A stretch of DNA of 64,000 nucleotides from CAZLAK01 sp964557545 (GTDB lineage Bacteria > Bacillota > Desulfotomaculia > Desulfotomaculales > Pelotomaculaceae), in the NCBI GenBank assembly GCA_964557545.1, contig CAZLAK010000006.1, positions 1-64,000 on the forward strand, written 5' to 3'. The notes under the pieces are model-generated. The model did not search any database and was not told the DNA's origin. It saw only the letters and a list, made by a program, of their open reading frames with translations. Of this stretch, positions 31,899 through 41,619 are shown piece by piece; position 1 is the stretch's first letter, and each line of letters starts with the position of its first letter. The position numbers and the translations under genes were made by a program.

Positions 31899-34733
31899 AT
31901 GATCCAAGAAGTGAGAGTAACTTTAAAGCCGGGCATCCCAGACAGCAAGGGCGAAGAAGTGCTATACGAAGTAAGGCACGCGCTCGGCATGGAGAATGTA
32001 GAAAGAGTTAAAACAGCCAGGGTCTTTCGCTTTGAAGGGATCGGCGAGGAAGAGGCTAGATTTCTTGCCGAAAACCTGCTTTCGGAAAGCGTGTTTCAGG
32101 TGTACAGGGTAAACGCTCCTGTCATTGAAGGTGCAACAGAAGTTGTGGAAGTTGCTTACAGGCCGGGAGTTATGAACCCCGAAGCCGAATCACTAATAAA
32201 ATCCGCCCGCCACCTGGGGGTAAAAGGCCTGCTGGCGGCTGACTCAAGCTGGGAGTACGGTTTTTACGGCCAGCTGTCTTCTGCTGATGTGGACAAGATA
32301 GTAAAAAGTCTGCTCGTCAACCCCACAGTGGAGTACGTAGTTAAAGAAAAGCCGGCCACTCTCCTCATCCGCGGAACAGCGGGCCGCACCCAAACCGTTC
32401 CCATAAGAGAAATGAGCGACCAAGAGCTCGTTGAGCTGAGCGCGGACAGGCTTTTTTTAAACTTAGAGGAAATGAAGGCCATCCAGGCCTACTTCAACCG
32501 CTTGGGGCGGGACCCGACAGACTGTGAAATTGAGACCATTGCCCAGACCTGGTCTGAACACTGCGTCCACAAGACTTTTAAAGCCAGGATCATTGCCGGC
32601 GGAGTAGAAAAGGAACCTTTTCTTACCCGGCTTAAGAAGGCCACCGTGCAATGTGGCCACCCGCTGGTTCTTTCGGCCTTTGTCGATAACTCAGGTGTTA
32701 TGGAGTTCTACGACGGCATGGCTGTCTGCGGTAAGGTGGAAACACACAATTCCCCGTCGGCCATTGAGCCCTACGGCGGCGCCATGACCGGCAGCGGGGG
32801 GGTTTTTCGCGATATAGCCGGGACGGGCCGCGGCGCTAAAGTTATCGCTTCTACCGACATGTTCTGCTTTGCCCCTCCAGACACACCACGCCACGAAATA
32901 CCCCCGGGCTGTTTGCACCCCCACTACCTCCTGCGGAGGGTAGTGGCCGGCGTGCGCGATTACGGCAACCGCATGGGCATACCCACGAACAACGGCTCAG
33001 TCCACTTTCACCGCGACTTTAGGGCCAAGCCCACGGTCATAGTCGGGGCTTACGGTATTTTGCCCGCTGCACTGTCTCAAAAGGGTGCGCCCCAGCCCGG
33101 CGACCTGGTGGTGGTGCTGGGAGGCCGCACCGGCCGTGACGGCATCCACGGGGCCACTTTTTCCAGCGGGGAAATGACCGACCGGACTATAGAGGTCAAC
33201 GCCAGTGCCGTCCAGATCGGCCATCCCATAGAAGAAAAACGCACCTTTGACGCTATTTTGGCGGCCAGAGATGAAGGGCTCATCCGGGCCATCACGGACT
33301 GCGGCGCCGGCGGCTTTTCCTCTGCTGTAGGAGAAATGGGCGCCGAGATAGGCGCCCACCTGGAATTAGAAAAGGCCCCGCTTAAGTATTCGGGACTGGC
33401 CCCGTGGGAAATACTGCTTTCGGAAAGCCAGGAGCGGATGGTGCTGGCAGTGGCGCCAGAACACTTAGAAAGGCTTATGGATATATGCCGGCTTTACAAC
33501 GTGGAAGCCACAGCGCTGGGCAGGTTCACCGGCAGCCGGCGCTTTACGGCCGCTTATAACGGAGAAAAAGTGCTGGACTTAGAAATGGACTTTCTCCACG
33601 GAGGGCTGCCCCAAAGAGTTCTGAAGGCTTCCTGGAAAAGACCGTCCTTTAATGAGCCAGAAGCCCAGTTCAAAGGAGACTGGCAGGAGCTTTTGGAAAA
33701 AGTGCTGGGGCACTTAAACGTTTGCTCCAAAGAACCCATTGTCCGCATGTACGACCACGGGGTGCAGGGAACGTGTGCACTGCCGCCCTACGGGGGGGTA
33801 AAGTTTGACGGTCCAAGCGACGCCGTTATTCTTACACCTATTCTGGGCAAACCTTACGGGATGATCATTGCCCACGGCTTAAACCCAGTCTTAAACCTCA
33901 TCGACCCCTATTACGGAAGCTTGTGGGCTGCCGCCGAAGCGGTTTCCAATGCCGTTGCCTGCGGGGCTAATCCCCAAGAAATGGTCCTCATTGATAACTT
34001 CATTTGGCCCTTTCCCGATGAGGAGAGCCTGGGCGCCCTGGATATGGCGGTAGACGCTTGTGTTGATTTTGTAAGAGAAACCGGTATGCCTTTCATCTCC
34101 GGCAAGGACAGCCTTTCCAGCACCTACCGGGGCAGGGACGGGACAGTAATTAAAATCCCGCCGGTCTTGTGTGTTTCGGCCTTTGGCCGTATACCGGACG
34201 TTACTTGCACAGCGTCTTCTGACTTTAAAACCGAAGGCAGCAGGATAGTTCTCGTCGGGTACCGGAATATTGAGGAAATGGGCGGTTCAGTTTACTATGA
34301 ACTCTTGGGGGCCCTGGGCAGCAACCTGCCCAAAATAAAACCCCGCCTCCTAAAAGAAGTGCTGCTGGCGGTCCACAGGGCCATAAAAAACCGCACAGTG
34401 CTGGCCTGCCACGATATAAGCGAGGGGGGGCTGGCCGCTGCCCTGGCCGAAATGTGTTTCGGCGGGGGCCTGGGTGCGGAGATCGAGTTGCCTTACGGCG
34501 TGCCGGCAGAAAAATTTCTCTTTAATGAAACTGCGGGGTGCTTTTTAATTGAGCTCCCCGCCCATGCAGAGCCTTCCGGCCTTTTTGACGGTGTTCCCTG
34601 GCTGGAAATCGGGCGCACCAAGGCCGGCTTTACCCTCGCTTTTCGCTCTGCAAACGGTCAGAATTTCGTTATTAATCTAGAATCTCTAAAGATTGCCTGG
34701 CAGCGTCCCATGAAGGAGGTGTTTGGGTCTTGA
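31899..34733 (+). CDS. purL: Phosphoribosylformylglycinamidine synthase PurL with PurS-like N-terminal extension
   Basis: A 944-residue enzyme that converts FGAR to FGAM in purine synthesis. Residues from about 165 onwards are a complete small-type PurL: QTWSEHCVHKTFKARI, KVETHNSPSAIEPYGGAMTG and GRDGIHGATFSS mark the ATP/FGAR site and structural fold. Before it lie about 160 residues that read as two PurS-like units (RVTLKPGIPDSKGEEVL at 6-22 and EVAYRPGVMNPEAESLI near 80-96). Free PurL normally needs separate PurS, so this is a fusion that should work with PurQ. ATG behind GGGAGG. It overlaps purQ by four bases. Confidence 0.93.
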   Translation: MIQEVRVTLKPGIPDSKGEEVLYEVRHALGMENVERVKTARVFRFEGIGEEEARFLAENLLSESVFQVYRVNAPVIEGATEVVEVAYRPGVMNPEAESLIKSARHLGVKGLLAADSSWEYGFYGQLSSADVDKIVKSLLVNPTVEYVVKEKPATLLIRGTAGRTQTVPIREMSDQELVELSADRLFLNLEEMKAIQAYFNRLGRDPTDCEIETIAQTWSEHCVHKTFKARIIAGGVEKEPFLTRLKKATVQCGHPLVLSAFVDNSGVMEFYDGMAVCGKVETHNSPSAIEPYGGAMTGSGGVFRDIAGTGRGAKVIASTDMFCFAPPDTPRHEIPPGCLHPHYLLRRVVAGVRDYGNRMGIPTNNGSVHFHRDFRAKPTVIVGAYGILPAALSQKGAPQPGDLVVVLGGRTGRDGIHGATFSSGEMTDRTIEVNASAVQIGHPIEEKRTFDAILAARDEGLIRAITDCGAGGFSSAVGEMGAEIGAHLELEKAPLKYSGLAPWEILLSESQERMVLAVAPEHLERLMDICRLYNVEATALGRFTGSRRFTAAYNGEKVLDLEMDFLHGGLPQRVLKASWKRPSFNEPEAQFKGDWQELLEKVLGHLNVCSKEPIVRMYDHGVQGTCALPPYGGVKFDGPSDAVILTPILGKPYGMIIAHGLNPVLNLIDPYYGSLWAAAEAVSNAVACGANPQEMVLIDNFIWPFPDEESLGALDMAVDACVDFVRETGMPFISGKDSLSSTYRGRDGTVIKIPPVLCVSAFGRIPDVTCTASSDFKTEGSRIVLVGYRNIEEMGGSVYYELLGALGSNLPKIKPRLLKEVLLAVHRAIKNRTVLACHDISEGGLAAALAEMCFGGGLGAEIELPYGVPAEKFLFNETAGCFLIELPAHAEPSGLFDGVPWLEIGRTKAGFTLAFRSANGQNFVINLESLKIAWQRPMKEVFGS

Positions 34734-35512
34734 AAAAGCCCTCCGTCTGTATACTGCGAACTGACGGCATCAACTGCGATGAGGAAACTTTTTACGCATT
34801 TGAGAAAGCCGGCGGCGATTGCCGTTACGTTCACGTAAACCAGCTGCGGAGAAAAGAGCACACGCTTTCTTCCTTCCACGTGCTCGTCCTGCCGGGCGGC
34901 TTTTCCTACGGGGACGACATTTTATCCGGCAAGGTATTGGCTGTAGAACTGATTTCTTTTTTAAAAGAGCAGCTGGTCAGCTTTGTGGAGGCCGGCAAGC
35001 CCGTTTTGGGCATCTGCAACGGCTTTCAGGTCCTGGTCAGAACAGGACTTTTGCCGGACTTGTGTCCGGGGTCGGTCAGGGCTACTCTCATGTTTAACGA
35101 CAGCGGCCGCTTTGAGTGCCGCTGGGTAAACCTTTTGGTCGAAAAAAGTTCCTCTATTTTTACCAGGGGCCTGGAAGGCAGGCTTTTATGCATTCAGGCT
35201 GCTCACGGAGAAGGCAAATTTTTTGCGGATACATCCACTCTGGATACAATCGAAAGACAGCACCAGGTGGTTTTCCGCTACGCCGGCCAGGACGGCAGCC
35301 CCACTTTAGAATATCCGGCTAACCCTAACGGTTCTTTAAACGCCATAGCCGGTATATGCGACCCATCCGGTCTCGTCATGGGGATGATGCCGCACCCCGA
35401 ACGCTACGTGGAGGTAACCCAGCACCCCAACTGGCGCCGTTTTACCGGTCACGTTGAACCTCACGGCCTGGCCATTTTTAAAAATGCCGTCGCATACGCA
35501 AAACAAATGTAA
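34730..35512 (+). CDS. purQ: Phosphoribosylformylglycinamidine synthase subunit PurQ (glutaminase)
   Basis: A 260-residue class I glutamine amidotransferase that feeds ammonia to PurL. ILRTDGINCDEET opens it, LPGGFSYGDD and GICNGFQVLV carry the oxyanion loop and the nucleophile Cys96, and GMMPHPERYV gives the catalytic His-Glu. The TTG start overlaps the purL stop as TTGA and has AAGGAGGTG upstream, so the pair are coupled. Slightly longer than separate bacterial PurQ (about 225 residues), which may belong with the PurS-fused PurL. Confidence 0.95.
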   Translation: MKKPSVCILRTDGINCDEETFYAFEKAGGDCRYVHVNQLRRKEHTLSSFHVLVLPGGFSYGDDILSGKVLAVELISFLKEQLVSFVEAGKPVLGICNGFQVLVRTGLLPDLCPGSVRATLMFNDSGRFECRWVNLLVEKSSSIFTRGLEGRLLCIQAAHGEGKFFADTSTLDTIERQHQVVFRYAGQDGSPTLEYPANPNGSLNAIAGICDPSGLVMGMMPHPERYVEVTQHPNWRRFTGHVEPHGLAIFKNAVAYAKQM

Positions 35513-35593
35513 GGAAAAATAAAAAAGGGAAATTAAGTTTTAAAAGAATGATATCGATAAAAGTTTCCCAGTTTCGCTGGGGAGGAAGTATGC

Positions 35594-36271
35594 GTGCAGA
35601 AAGTCCTCATCAAAATGACTCTAGGAGCAGCAGTACTTATAACAGCCGTTTTTTGCGGGCTTACCGCCTGTTACGGCGCGTCCGCTGACCCATTACAGGC
35701 CGAAAGGCTCAGTATCATCATTGATATGGAAAGGCTCACCCTCACTCTCTTTAACCGGGGTGAGCCTTACCGGCAGTATCCGGTAGCTATGGGGAGGTAC
35801 GAGTCGCCTACTCCTGTAGGCAACTGGGTCATTATTTCCAAAGATGCATCACCGCCTGCCTATCTCGGCACGCGCTGGCTGGGACTTAATATACCGTACG
35901 GCGAGTACGGCATCCACGGAACTAACGAACCGGGGAGTATTGGCAGCTTTGCCAGCCACGGCTGTATAAGGATGTTTAACAAAGACATCGAGGAGATTTA
36001 CGATTTGGTGGTAACCGGAACGCCGGTAACTATAATCGGCACTCCTTTTGGCGCACCCGGCACACCTCCGGTTCCGCTCAAATACGGCGATAAGGGCCCG
36101 GCCGTCCTGGAAGTCCAGCGGGCCTTGAAGAGACTGGGGTATATAAAATTTAACCCTGACGGCTTTTGGGGGGAGGGCACAGAAAAGGCGGTCACGGATT
36201 TCAGGCGCGATAACGGTCTTACGGGCCCGGCGACAGTAGATGAAAAAGTATATACCCTTCTCGGCTTTTAG
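35594..36271 (+). CDS. L,D-transpeptidase (YkuD) with peptidoglycan-binding domain
   Basis: A 225-residue exported cell-wall enzyme. Residues 1-30 form a signal peptide with a possible lipobox LTAC (Cys26), so it may be a lipoprotein. The YkuD domain (about 40-145) has the catalytic set YGIHGT (His108) and SHGCIRMFN (His122, Cys124), forming 3-3 crosslinks. A PG_binding_1 domain follows from about 155 (GDKGPAVLEVQRALKRLGYI). GTG start with GGGGAGG eight bases upstream. It stands alone after purQ and is convergent with mqnC. Confidence 0.9.
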   Translation: MQKVLIKMTLGAAVLITAVFCGLTACYGASADPLQAERLSIIIDMERLTLTLFNRGEPYRQYPVAMGRYESPTPVGNWVIISKDASPPAYLGTRWLGLNIPYGEYGIHGTNEPGSIGSFASHGCIRMFNKDIEEIYDLVVTGTPVTIIGTPFGAPGTPPVPLKYGDKGPAVLEVQRALKRLGYIKFNPDGFWGEGTEKAVTDFRRDNGLTGPATVDEKVYTLLGF

Positions 36272-36282
36272 CCTAAAAGTTG

Positions 36283-37350
36283 TTAATAATACTTGATTAT
36301 CTGGTAAAGTGTGTTGCGCTGGGCGGCTGCAAAGCCCGCTTTTTTTATGCAGCGTACAATCTCCTCAAGCGGCACCCGGTAGTTTACCCCGGCAGCACGC
36401 ACAACATTTTCTTCCAGCATGGTGCTGCCAAAATCATTAGCACCAAAAAAGAGGGCTGTTTGGGCAATTTTAGAACCCTGGGTTACCCAGGAAACTTGTA
36501 TGTTAGGAATGTTATCGATTACCAGGCGGGAAACGGCCAGAGTCTTTAAGTAATCGGCGGCCGTGGCTTTGGAGCAGTTGAGCTGCGTGTTTTTGGGCTG
36601 AAACGTCCAGGGTATAAAAGCAGTAAAACCGCCTGTGCGGTCCTGCTGTTCCCTAACCCTGATCATGTGCAAGACTCTTTCTTTTAGAGTCTCTACATGC
36701 CCAAACACCATGGTGGCAGTAGTCTTCATGCCCAAGCGGTGAGCTTGGTTCATAACTTCCATCCACTCTTCCCAGGATATTTTTGCCGGGCTGATTATGT
36801 TACGGACCCGGTTGTCCAGTATTTCTGCCCCGCCGCCGGGGAGCGAATCAAGTCCTGCTTCTCTTAGTTGGTGCAGCACTTCGCCAACAGTAAGACCTGA
36901 GGACTTGGCCATGTGAACTATTTCTGGCGGTGAAAAGGAATGGATGTGGATGTTGTAGCGCTCTTTTATGGAGCGCAGCATATCTAAAAAGTAATCGAGA
37001 TCCAAGCGGGGGTGGAGACCGCCCTGGATCATGACTGCCGTTCCCCCGACTGCAAGTGTTTCCTCTATTTTTTTAAAAAGCTCGTCTTTTTTTAGGACAT
37101 ATGCTTCAGCCGATCCTTCTTCCCTCCAGAAGGCGCAAAAACGGCAGCGCGAGTAACAGACGTTAGTGTAATTTATGTTGCGGTCAACGACAAAAGTTAC
37201 CGTTTGGCCGGGGTGCTTTTTTTTACGCACCTGGTCTGCCGCCCAGCCGACGTCGAGGAGGTCGTGCGAAGAGAGTAAGGCGGTACCCTCCTCCAGTGAA
37301 AGCCGCTCCCCGCGGACAGCTTTTTCCAGGATAGAGCGAACTTCATTCAT
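36283..37350 (-). CDS. mqnC: Cyclic dehypoxanthine futalosine synthase
   Basis: A 355-residue radical SAM enzyme of the futalosine menaquinone pathway; it cyclises dehypoxanthine futalosine. The cluster motif NVCYSRCRFC gives Cys65, Cys69 and Cys72, SLPGGGAEI lies mid-chain and TATMVFGHVET is also conserved with MqnE. The frame opens at 37386, but the ATG at 37350 overlaps the mqnA stop by eight bases and starts at the family position. It ends the mqn operon; mqnB and mqnD are not in the window. Confidence 0.93.
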   Translation of the reverse strand: MNEVRSILEKAVRGERLSLEEGTALLSSHDLLDVGWAADQVRKKKHPGQTVTFVVDRNINYTNVCYSRCRFCAFWREEGSAEAYVLKKDELFKKIEETLAVGGTAVMIQGGLHPRLDLDYFLDMLRSIKERYNIHIHSFSPPEIVHMAKSSGLTVGEVLHQLREAGLDSLPGGGAEILDNRVRNIISPAKISWEEWMEVMNQAHRLGMKTTATMVFGHVETLKERVLHMIRVREQQDRTGGFTAFIPWTFQPKNTQLNCSKATAADYLKTLAVSRLVIDNIPNIQVSWVTQGSKIAQTALFFGANDFGSTMLEENVVRAAGVNYRVPLEEIVRCIKKAGFAAAQRNTLYQIIKYY

Positions 37351-38191
37351 TGCTTTCGCCCCACACAAAAAGACGTACCCTCTCATCGATTAGCCCGCTC
37401 TTATAAGCGTAATCAAAAAAGACCAGCAAAGAGCGCCGCGCCCGGTCGTCGAAACCGTATTGAAGAAGCCGGTAATATTCTTCCAGCACCGGCAGGGGTA
37501 AACCGGTTTTCTGCCTTGCCTTTTCCATGACGGCGGAAAGCTGGCTTAACCCTATTTCTTTTGACCGGCGCAAGATCTCTGTCAGTTGGCTGACAACAAG
37601 GGGATTTTCTCTAGCAAAAGAGCGGTGAACAACCCAAATAGCGTATACCATCTTTTCGCCGGTAAACTTTTTCCACGCTTCCCCGAGGTCAGTAATCTGG
37701 AAAGGCAGTCCCTTCTCTTCCACTGCTTGCCGTGCCAGCAGCGCGTCGTCACCGATGAGGAGGGCACCGTCTGCCTTCTCCATCATTAGATCCAGATCCG
37801 GAGGTAACGTTTCGTACTGCACTTCCACCTGATAGTAGTGATCGAAGAGCACTTTTAAAAGGGCCACCGACGTGGCCGACGACGCGCTAATACAGACCTT
37901 CTTGCCTTCCAGTTCTGTCACGGGCAACTTGCTGAAAAGAAGTACACTGGCCACCTTCCCGTCTGAACTGATGGAAAGGTCGGGCAAAATGTAAAGGAGT
38001 TCTTGGTGGCTGGCGTACTCTATAGAGGAAACTGGCGTTGTTACGAGGTCATTCTTTAAAAAAAGTTGATTAAGGAGAGTAGGCGGTCCCTTGACCAGTT
38101 CTGCTTCCAGATGGATAAGCCCTTCCTCCAGGGCGTAATAGACCGGCAGGCAGTTTATATAATCCAACTGCCCAAGGCGTAACCTGGACAC
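37343..38191 (-). CDS. mqnA: Chorismate dehydratase
   Basis: A 282-residue periplasmic-binding-like fold enzyme that removes water from chorismate to give 3-enolpyruvylbenzoate, the first step of the futalosine route. RLGQLDYINCLPVYYALE and VTTPVSSIEYA are the family elements, and LLIGDDALLARQ follows. GTG start. It lies between mqnE and mqnC with one-base and eight-base overlaps, fixing its role in this pathway. Confidence 0.92.
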   Translation of the reverse strand: MSRLRLGQLDYINCLPVYYALEEGLIHLEAELVKGPPTLLNQLFLKNDLVTTPVSSIEYASHQELLYILPDLSISSDGKVASVLLFSKLPVTELEGKKVCISASSATSVALLKVLFDHYYQVEVQYETLPPDLDLMMEKADGALLIGDDALLARQAVEEKGLPFQITDLGEAWKKFTGEKMVYAIWVVHRSFARENPLVVSQLTEILRRSKEIGLSQLSAVMEKARQKTGLPLPVLEEYYRLLQYGFDDRARRSLLVFFDYAYKSGLIDERVRLFVWGESNE

Positions 38192-39297
38192 TAAAAGCCC
38201 TCCTTAATAACGTTATAAAGGGTATCGCGCTCCACCGGAACCCTCCCCGCTGCCTTAATCAAGCCAATAATTTCCTGCCTGGAAATATACTGACCGGTAG
38301 CGGCGCCGGCATCGTGGGCAATCTTTTCTTCTACGACAGTCCCGTCCAAATCGTCGACACCAAAGGCCAAAGACACTTGGGCTAGCTTGGGACCGATCAT
38401 TATCCAAAAAGCCTTAATGTGATCGAAATTGTCCAAAAGGAGCCTGGCAACAGCTAAAACTTTCAAGTCGTCTATGCCCGTCGGCCCTGCGCTTACCCCC
38501 ATTTGGCATAGTGCAGTATTTTGGGGGTGGAAGGACAGCGGGACAAAGGTCAAAAAGCCCCCTGTTTCGTCCTGGAGTTCCCTTAAGGCCAGAAGGTGGT
38601 CTACTCTTTCCTCTACGGTTTCTACGTGGCCGTACAGCATAGTGGCATTTGTCCTCATACCCAGCTTATGGGCTGTCCTGTGCACTTCCAGCCAGCGCTC
38701 ACCGCTGATTTTGTTGGGGCAGACGATCCTGCGCACCCGGGGTGAGAAAATCTCCGCCCCGCCCCCGGGTAGAGAGTCGAGTCCTGCTTCCCTTAAAGTG
38801 GTTATTACTTCCTCTAAAGAAAGGTTGTGCATTCTGGCCAGGTAATCTATTTCTACTGCTGTAAAGGACTGAATGTACACCCCGGGCAGCACCCGGCGCA
38901 CTCTTTGAAGGATTTCCACATAATAATCCAACTTGAGTGCGGGGTTTAATCCCCCGACAATGTGTATTTCTGTTATTCTTTCTTCGCTGGTGGCAAGAGC
39001 CTTGGCTTCAATCTCCTCGGGGGTTAGAGTAAAAGCACCGTTTTCCTCCTCTTTTCTTCCAAACGCACAAAACCTGCACAAGTTTTCGCATACGTTGGTA
39101 TGGTTTATATGCCGGTTAACTATAAAATATGCCCTGTCGCCGTTTTTTCTGCGCCTTACTACGTCAGCTAAATAACCGAGAGCTAACAGGTCACCGGTTT
39201 TAAAAAGTCTTATTCCGTCCTCCCGAGACAGTCTCTCTCCCCGTAAAACTTTATCCCCGATATCAGCTATATCCGAATTGCGGAATACGGCCTCCAA
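38191..39297 (-). CDS. mqnE: Aminodeoxyfutalosine synthase
   Basis: A 368-residue radical SAM enzyme that joins 3-enolpyruvylbenzoate to the adenosyl part of SAM. The cluster motif NVCENLCRFCAFGRKEE gives Cys70, Cys74 and Cys77; SLPGGGAEIF and GMRTNATMLYGHVETVEE are the same relatives seen in MqnC. Being upstream of mqnA and downstream of the UbiA-like gene, it is assigned as MqnE rather than MqnC. ATG start. Confidence 0.92.
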   Translation of the reverse strand: MEAVFRNSDIADIGDKVLRGERLSREDGIRLFKTGDLLALGYLADVVRRRKNGDRAYFIVNRHINHTNVCENLCRFCAFGRKEEENGAFTLTPEEIEAKALATSEERITEIHIVGGLNPALKLDYYVEILQRVRRVLPGVYIQSFTAVEIDYLARMHNLSLEEVITTLREAGLDSLPGGGAEIFSPRVRRIVCPNKISGERWLEVHRTAHKLGMRTNATMLYGHVETVEERVDHLLALRELQDETGGFLTFVPLSFHPQNTALCQMGVSAGPTGIDDLKVLAVARLLLDNFDHIKAFWIMIGPKLAQVSLAFGVDDLDGTVVEEKIAHDAGAATGQYISRQEIIGLIKAAGRVPVERDTLYNVIKEGF

Positions 39298-39322
39298 CAG
39301 AGTTACTCCCCCTCTTTAAAGA

Positions 39323-40180
39323 TTAAAAGCACAACACATCTAGTAAAGTAAACAAAAACATGACCACGCTTAGTGTGCCGTTTAAGTTAAAGAAGGCCAC
39401 ACCGGCCCGGGAGAGGTCGTCCGGCTTGACAATAATATGCTGCCAAGCCAAAAGGGCCACGGCCAGAATTACACCCAGATAGTAAAGTGCTCCTACGCCG
39501 GCTAAAAAGCCCGCTGCCGCAAAGAAAAACGGTGAAGCGACGTGAAAGAGGGCGGAAATAACCAGAGCTTTTTTGATGCCGAAGCGGGCCGGTATGGAGT
39601 ACACTCCTTCCCGGCGGTCAAATTCGTAGTCGTTACAGGCATAAATAATGTCAAATCCGGCCACCCAGAACATTACTCCGGCCGCCAGCAGCAAAGGGAC
39701 CAGATCAAAGCTGTTTTTTATGGCTATCCAGCTGCCCAAAGGCGCAAGACCCAGAGCGGCGCCTAAAAACAAGTGGCATGTCCAGGTAAAACGCTTGGTG
39801 TAAGAGTAAACAAAAAGGACGGCCGCCGCCACGGGGAAAAGCCTAAACGCCAGCGGGCTCAATTGTTTGGCTGAGTACAAAAGGAGCGCAAAGGACAAAA
39901 AAACGTACACCCACACTTCTGTTACACTCAAAAGACCGCGCGGCAGCGCGCGGTTGGCCGTACGCGGGTTTTTGGCGTCCAGGCGGCGGTCTATGATCCT
40001 GTTTAAGGACATAGCGGCCGTGCGGGCTCCTACCATCGCCAGAGTAATCCAGATTATGTCGTGGGCGGCCGGTATTCTTTTTTCTGTAAGCAGCGCCCCT
40101 ACGTAGGCAAACGGCAGGGCAAAAATTGTATGCTCAAACCTGATCATCTCCAAAAAAATTTTAACCTTTCTAAAAACCAT
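39323..40180 (-). CDS. UbiA-type prenyltransferase (menaquinone, MqnP-like)
   Basis: A 285-residue membrane prenyltransferase with about nine helices. The first aspartate motif NRIIDRRLDAKNPRT (Asn60, Asp64, Asp68) and the second, CNDYEFDRREGVYSIPARFG, bind the allylic diphosphate. In futalosine bacteria such a protein (MqnP) attaches the polyprenyl chain to 1,4-dihydroxy-6-naphthoate. The frame opens at 40222, but ATG at 40180 overlaps the ubiD stop by 11 bases and starts at the normal MVFRKVKIF. The substrate is inferred from operon context. Confidence 0.85.
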   Translation of the reverse strand: MVFRKVKIFLEMIRFEHTIFALPFAYVGALLTEKRIPAAHDIIWITLAMVGARTAAMSLNRIIDRRLDAKNPRTANRALPRGLLSVTEVWVYVFLSFALLLYSAKQLSPLAFRLFPVAAAVLFVYSYTKRFTWTCHLFLGAALGLAPLGSWIAIKNSFDLVPLLLAAGVMFWVAGFDIIYACNDYEFDRREGVYSIPARFGIKKALVISALFHVASPFFFAAAGFLAGVGALYYLGVILAVALLAWQHIIVKPDDLSRAGVAFFNLNGTLSVVMFLFTLLDVLCF

Positions 40181-41618
40181 ACAGCGACCACTTCCCGTCG
40201 ACCATCTTTTTAATTTCTTCACTCATGGCAATCGCCTTCGGCCATACACGAGCGTGCCCTTCTTCGGGCCATTTTTTGGTGGCGTCTATGCCCATTTTTG
40301 TGCCAAAGCGCGGCCTGGGAGAAGAGTGATCCAAATCGTCGAGAGGTCCCTCGGTCAAAAGGAGGTCACGTCCGGCATCTATGTTATTGAAAACACACCA
40401 CATGACTTCTGAGACGTCTTGCACGTTTATATCTTCATCCACCACAACGATCAGTTTGGCCAGCATCATCATGCCTAAGCCCCAGAGCGCAGACATCACT
40501 TTTTTAGCCTGGCCGGGGTAAGTCTTTTTAATGGAAACCAGGACACAGTTGTGAAAGACACCTTCAAAAGGCATGTTAATGTCCACTACTTCCGGCAGAA
40601 CCAGCCTGATTAAGGGGAGAAAAATGCGCTCGGTTGCCTTGCCCAGGTAAGCGTCCTCCATGGGCGGACGCCCTACCACAGTAGCCGGGTAGATGGCGTC
40701 CCGGCGGCGTGTAATACAGGTTATGTGAAAGACCGGGTAGTAGTCGGCAGGGGAGTAAAAACCTGTGTGATCCCCAAATGGCCCTTCCAGCCTGGTCTCT
40801 GACGGGTCAACGTAGCCCTCGAGGACTATTTCTGACCTGGCGGGAACTTCCAGATCTACGGTTTCACACTTGACCATTTCTACGGGTTCACCGCGCAAAA
40901 AACCGGCAAACAGTATCTCGTCTACCCCGCGCGGCAGAGGGGCAGTAGCCGCGTAAATAACCGCCGGGTCGGCGCCTATGGCTACCGCCACCGGCAGGCT
41001 GCCGCCGCGTTGGCTTTGTTTTCTTAAATGTTCTGCCCCGTCCTTGTGAATGTGCCAGTGCATGCCGGTAGTGCAACCGTCGTAAACCTGCATCCGGTAC
41101 ATACCGACGTTGCGCTGTCCCGTTTCTGGATCTTTGGTAATAACGAGCGGCAAAGTAATAAAGGGACCGCCGTCCTCCGGCCAGCACTTGAGAACGGGGA
41201 TGTCCTCTATCGAAGCATTCTCGCCTTTTAAAACAACCTCCTTGCAGGGAGCGTCTTTAATTAGCTTGGGAGCAAAAGACGAAAGCTGGGCCAGCCGGGG
41301 CAGCATCTTAATTTTTTCTACCAGCGTGCTGGGCACCCCGTCAAATTTCAAAAGGGCCGAAAGTCTTTTGCCGATTTCGTCGAGACAGCTGACACCCAGC
41401 GCCAGATTGACGCGCTCCAAAGTACCGAAAAGATTGGTTACCACCGGCATTTTGTACCCGCGCACGTTTTCAAAGTAAAGGGCGGGGCCGCCGGCTTTTA
41501 CCACCCGGTCAGTTATCTCGGTGATTTCCAGATTAACGTCCACTTCAACAGAAATCCTCTTTAATAGACCTCTTTTTTCCAGTTCTTTGAGATAAGCTCT
41601 TAAGTCTTTGTACCCCAT
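40170..41618 (-). CDS. UbiD-family decarboxylase (menaquinone, MqnL-like)
   Basis: A 482-residue prenylated-FMN decarboxylase. GYKDLRAYLKELEKRGLLKR opens it in the UbiD manner, NVGMYRMQVYDGCTTGMHWH carries the flavin pocket, and EGPFGDHTGFYSP is the conserved loop with the catalytic Glu-Arg network. In futalosine organisms a UbiD homologue (MqnL) removes the naphthoate carboxyl after prenylation. It needs prenyl-FMN from a UbiX-type enzyme, not seen in this window; an LpdD-like protein is at 26681. ATG start. Confidence 0.88.
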   Translation of the reverse strand: MGYKDLRAYLKELEKRGLLKRISVEVDVNLEITEITDRVVKAGGPALYFENVRGYKMPVVTNLFGTLERVNLALGVSCLDEIGKRLSALLKFDGVPSTLVEKIKMLPRLAQLSSFAPKLIKDAPCKEVVLKGENASIEDIPVLKCWPEDGGPFITLPLVITKDPETGQRNVGMYRMQVYDGCTTGMHWHIHKDGAEHLRKQSQRGGSLPVAVAIGADPAVIYAATAPLPRGVDEILFAGFLRGEPVEMVKCETVDLEVPARSEIVLEGYVDPSETRLEGPFGDHTGFYSPADYYPVFHITCITRRRDAIYPATVVGRPPMEDAYLGKATERIFLPLIRLVLPEVVDINMPFEGVFHNCVLVSIKKTYPGQAKKVMSALWGLGMMMLAKLIVVVDEDINVQDVSEVMWCVFNNIDAGRDLLLTEGPLDDLDHSSPRPRFGTKMGIDATKKWPEEGHARVWPKAIAMSEEIKKMVDGKWSLYGF

Positions 41619-41619
41619 T

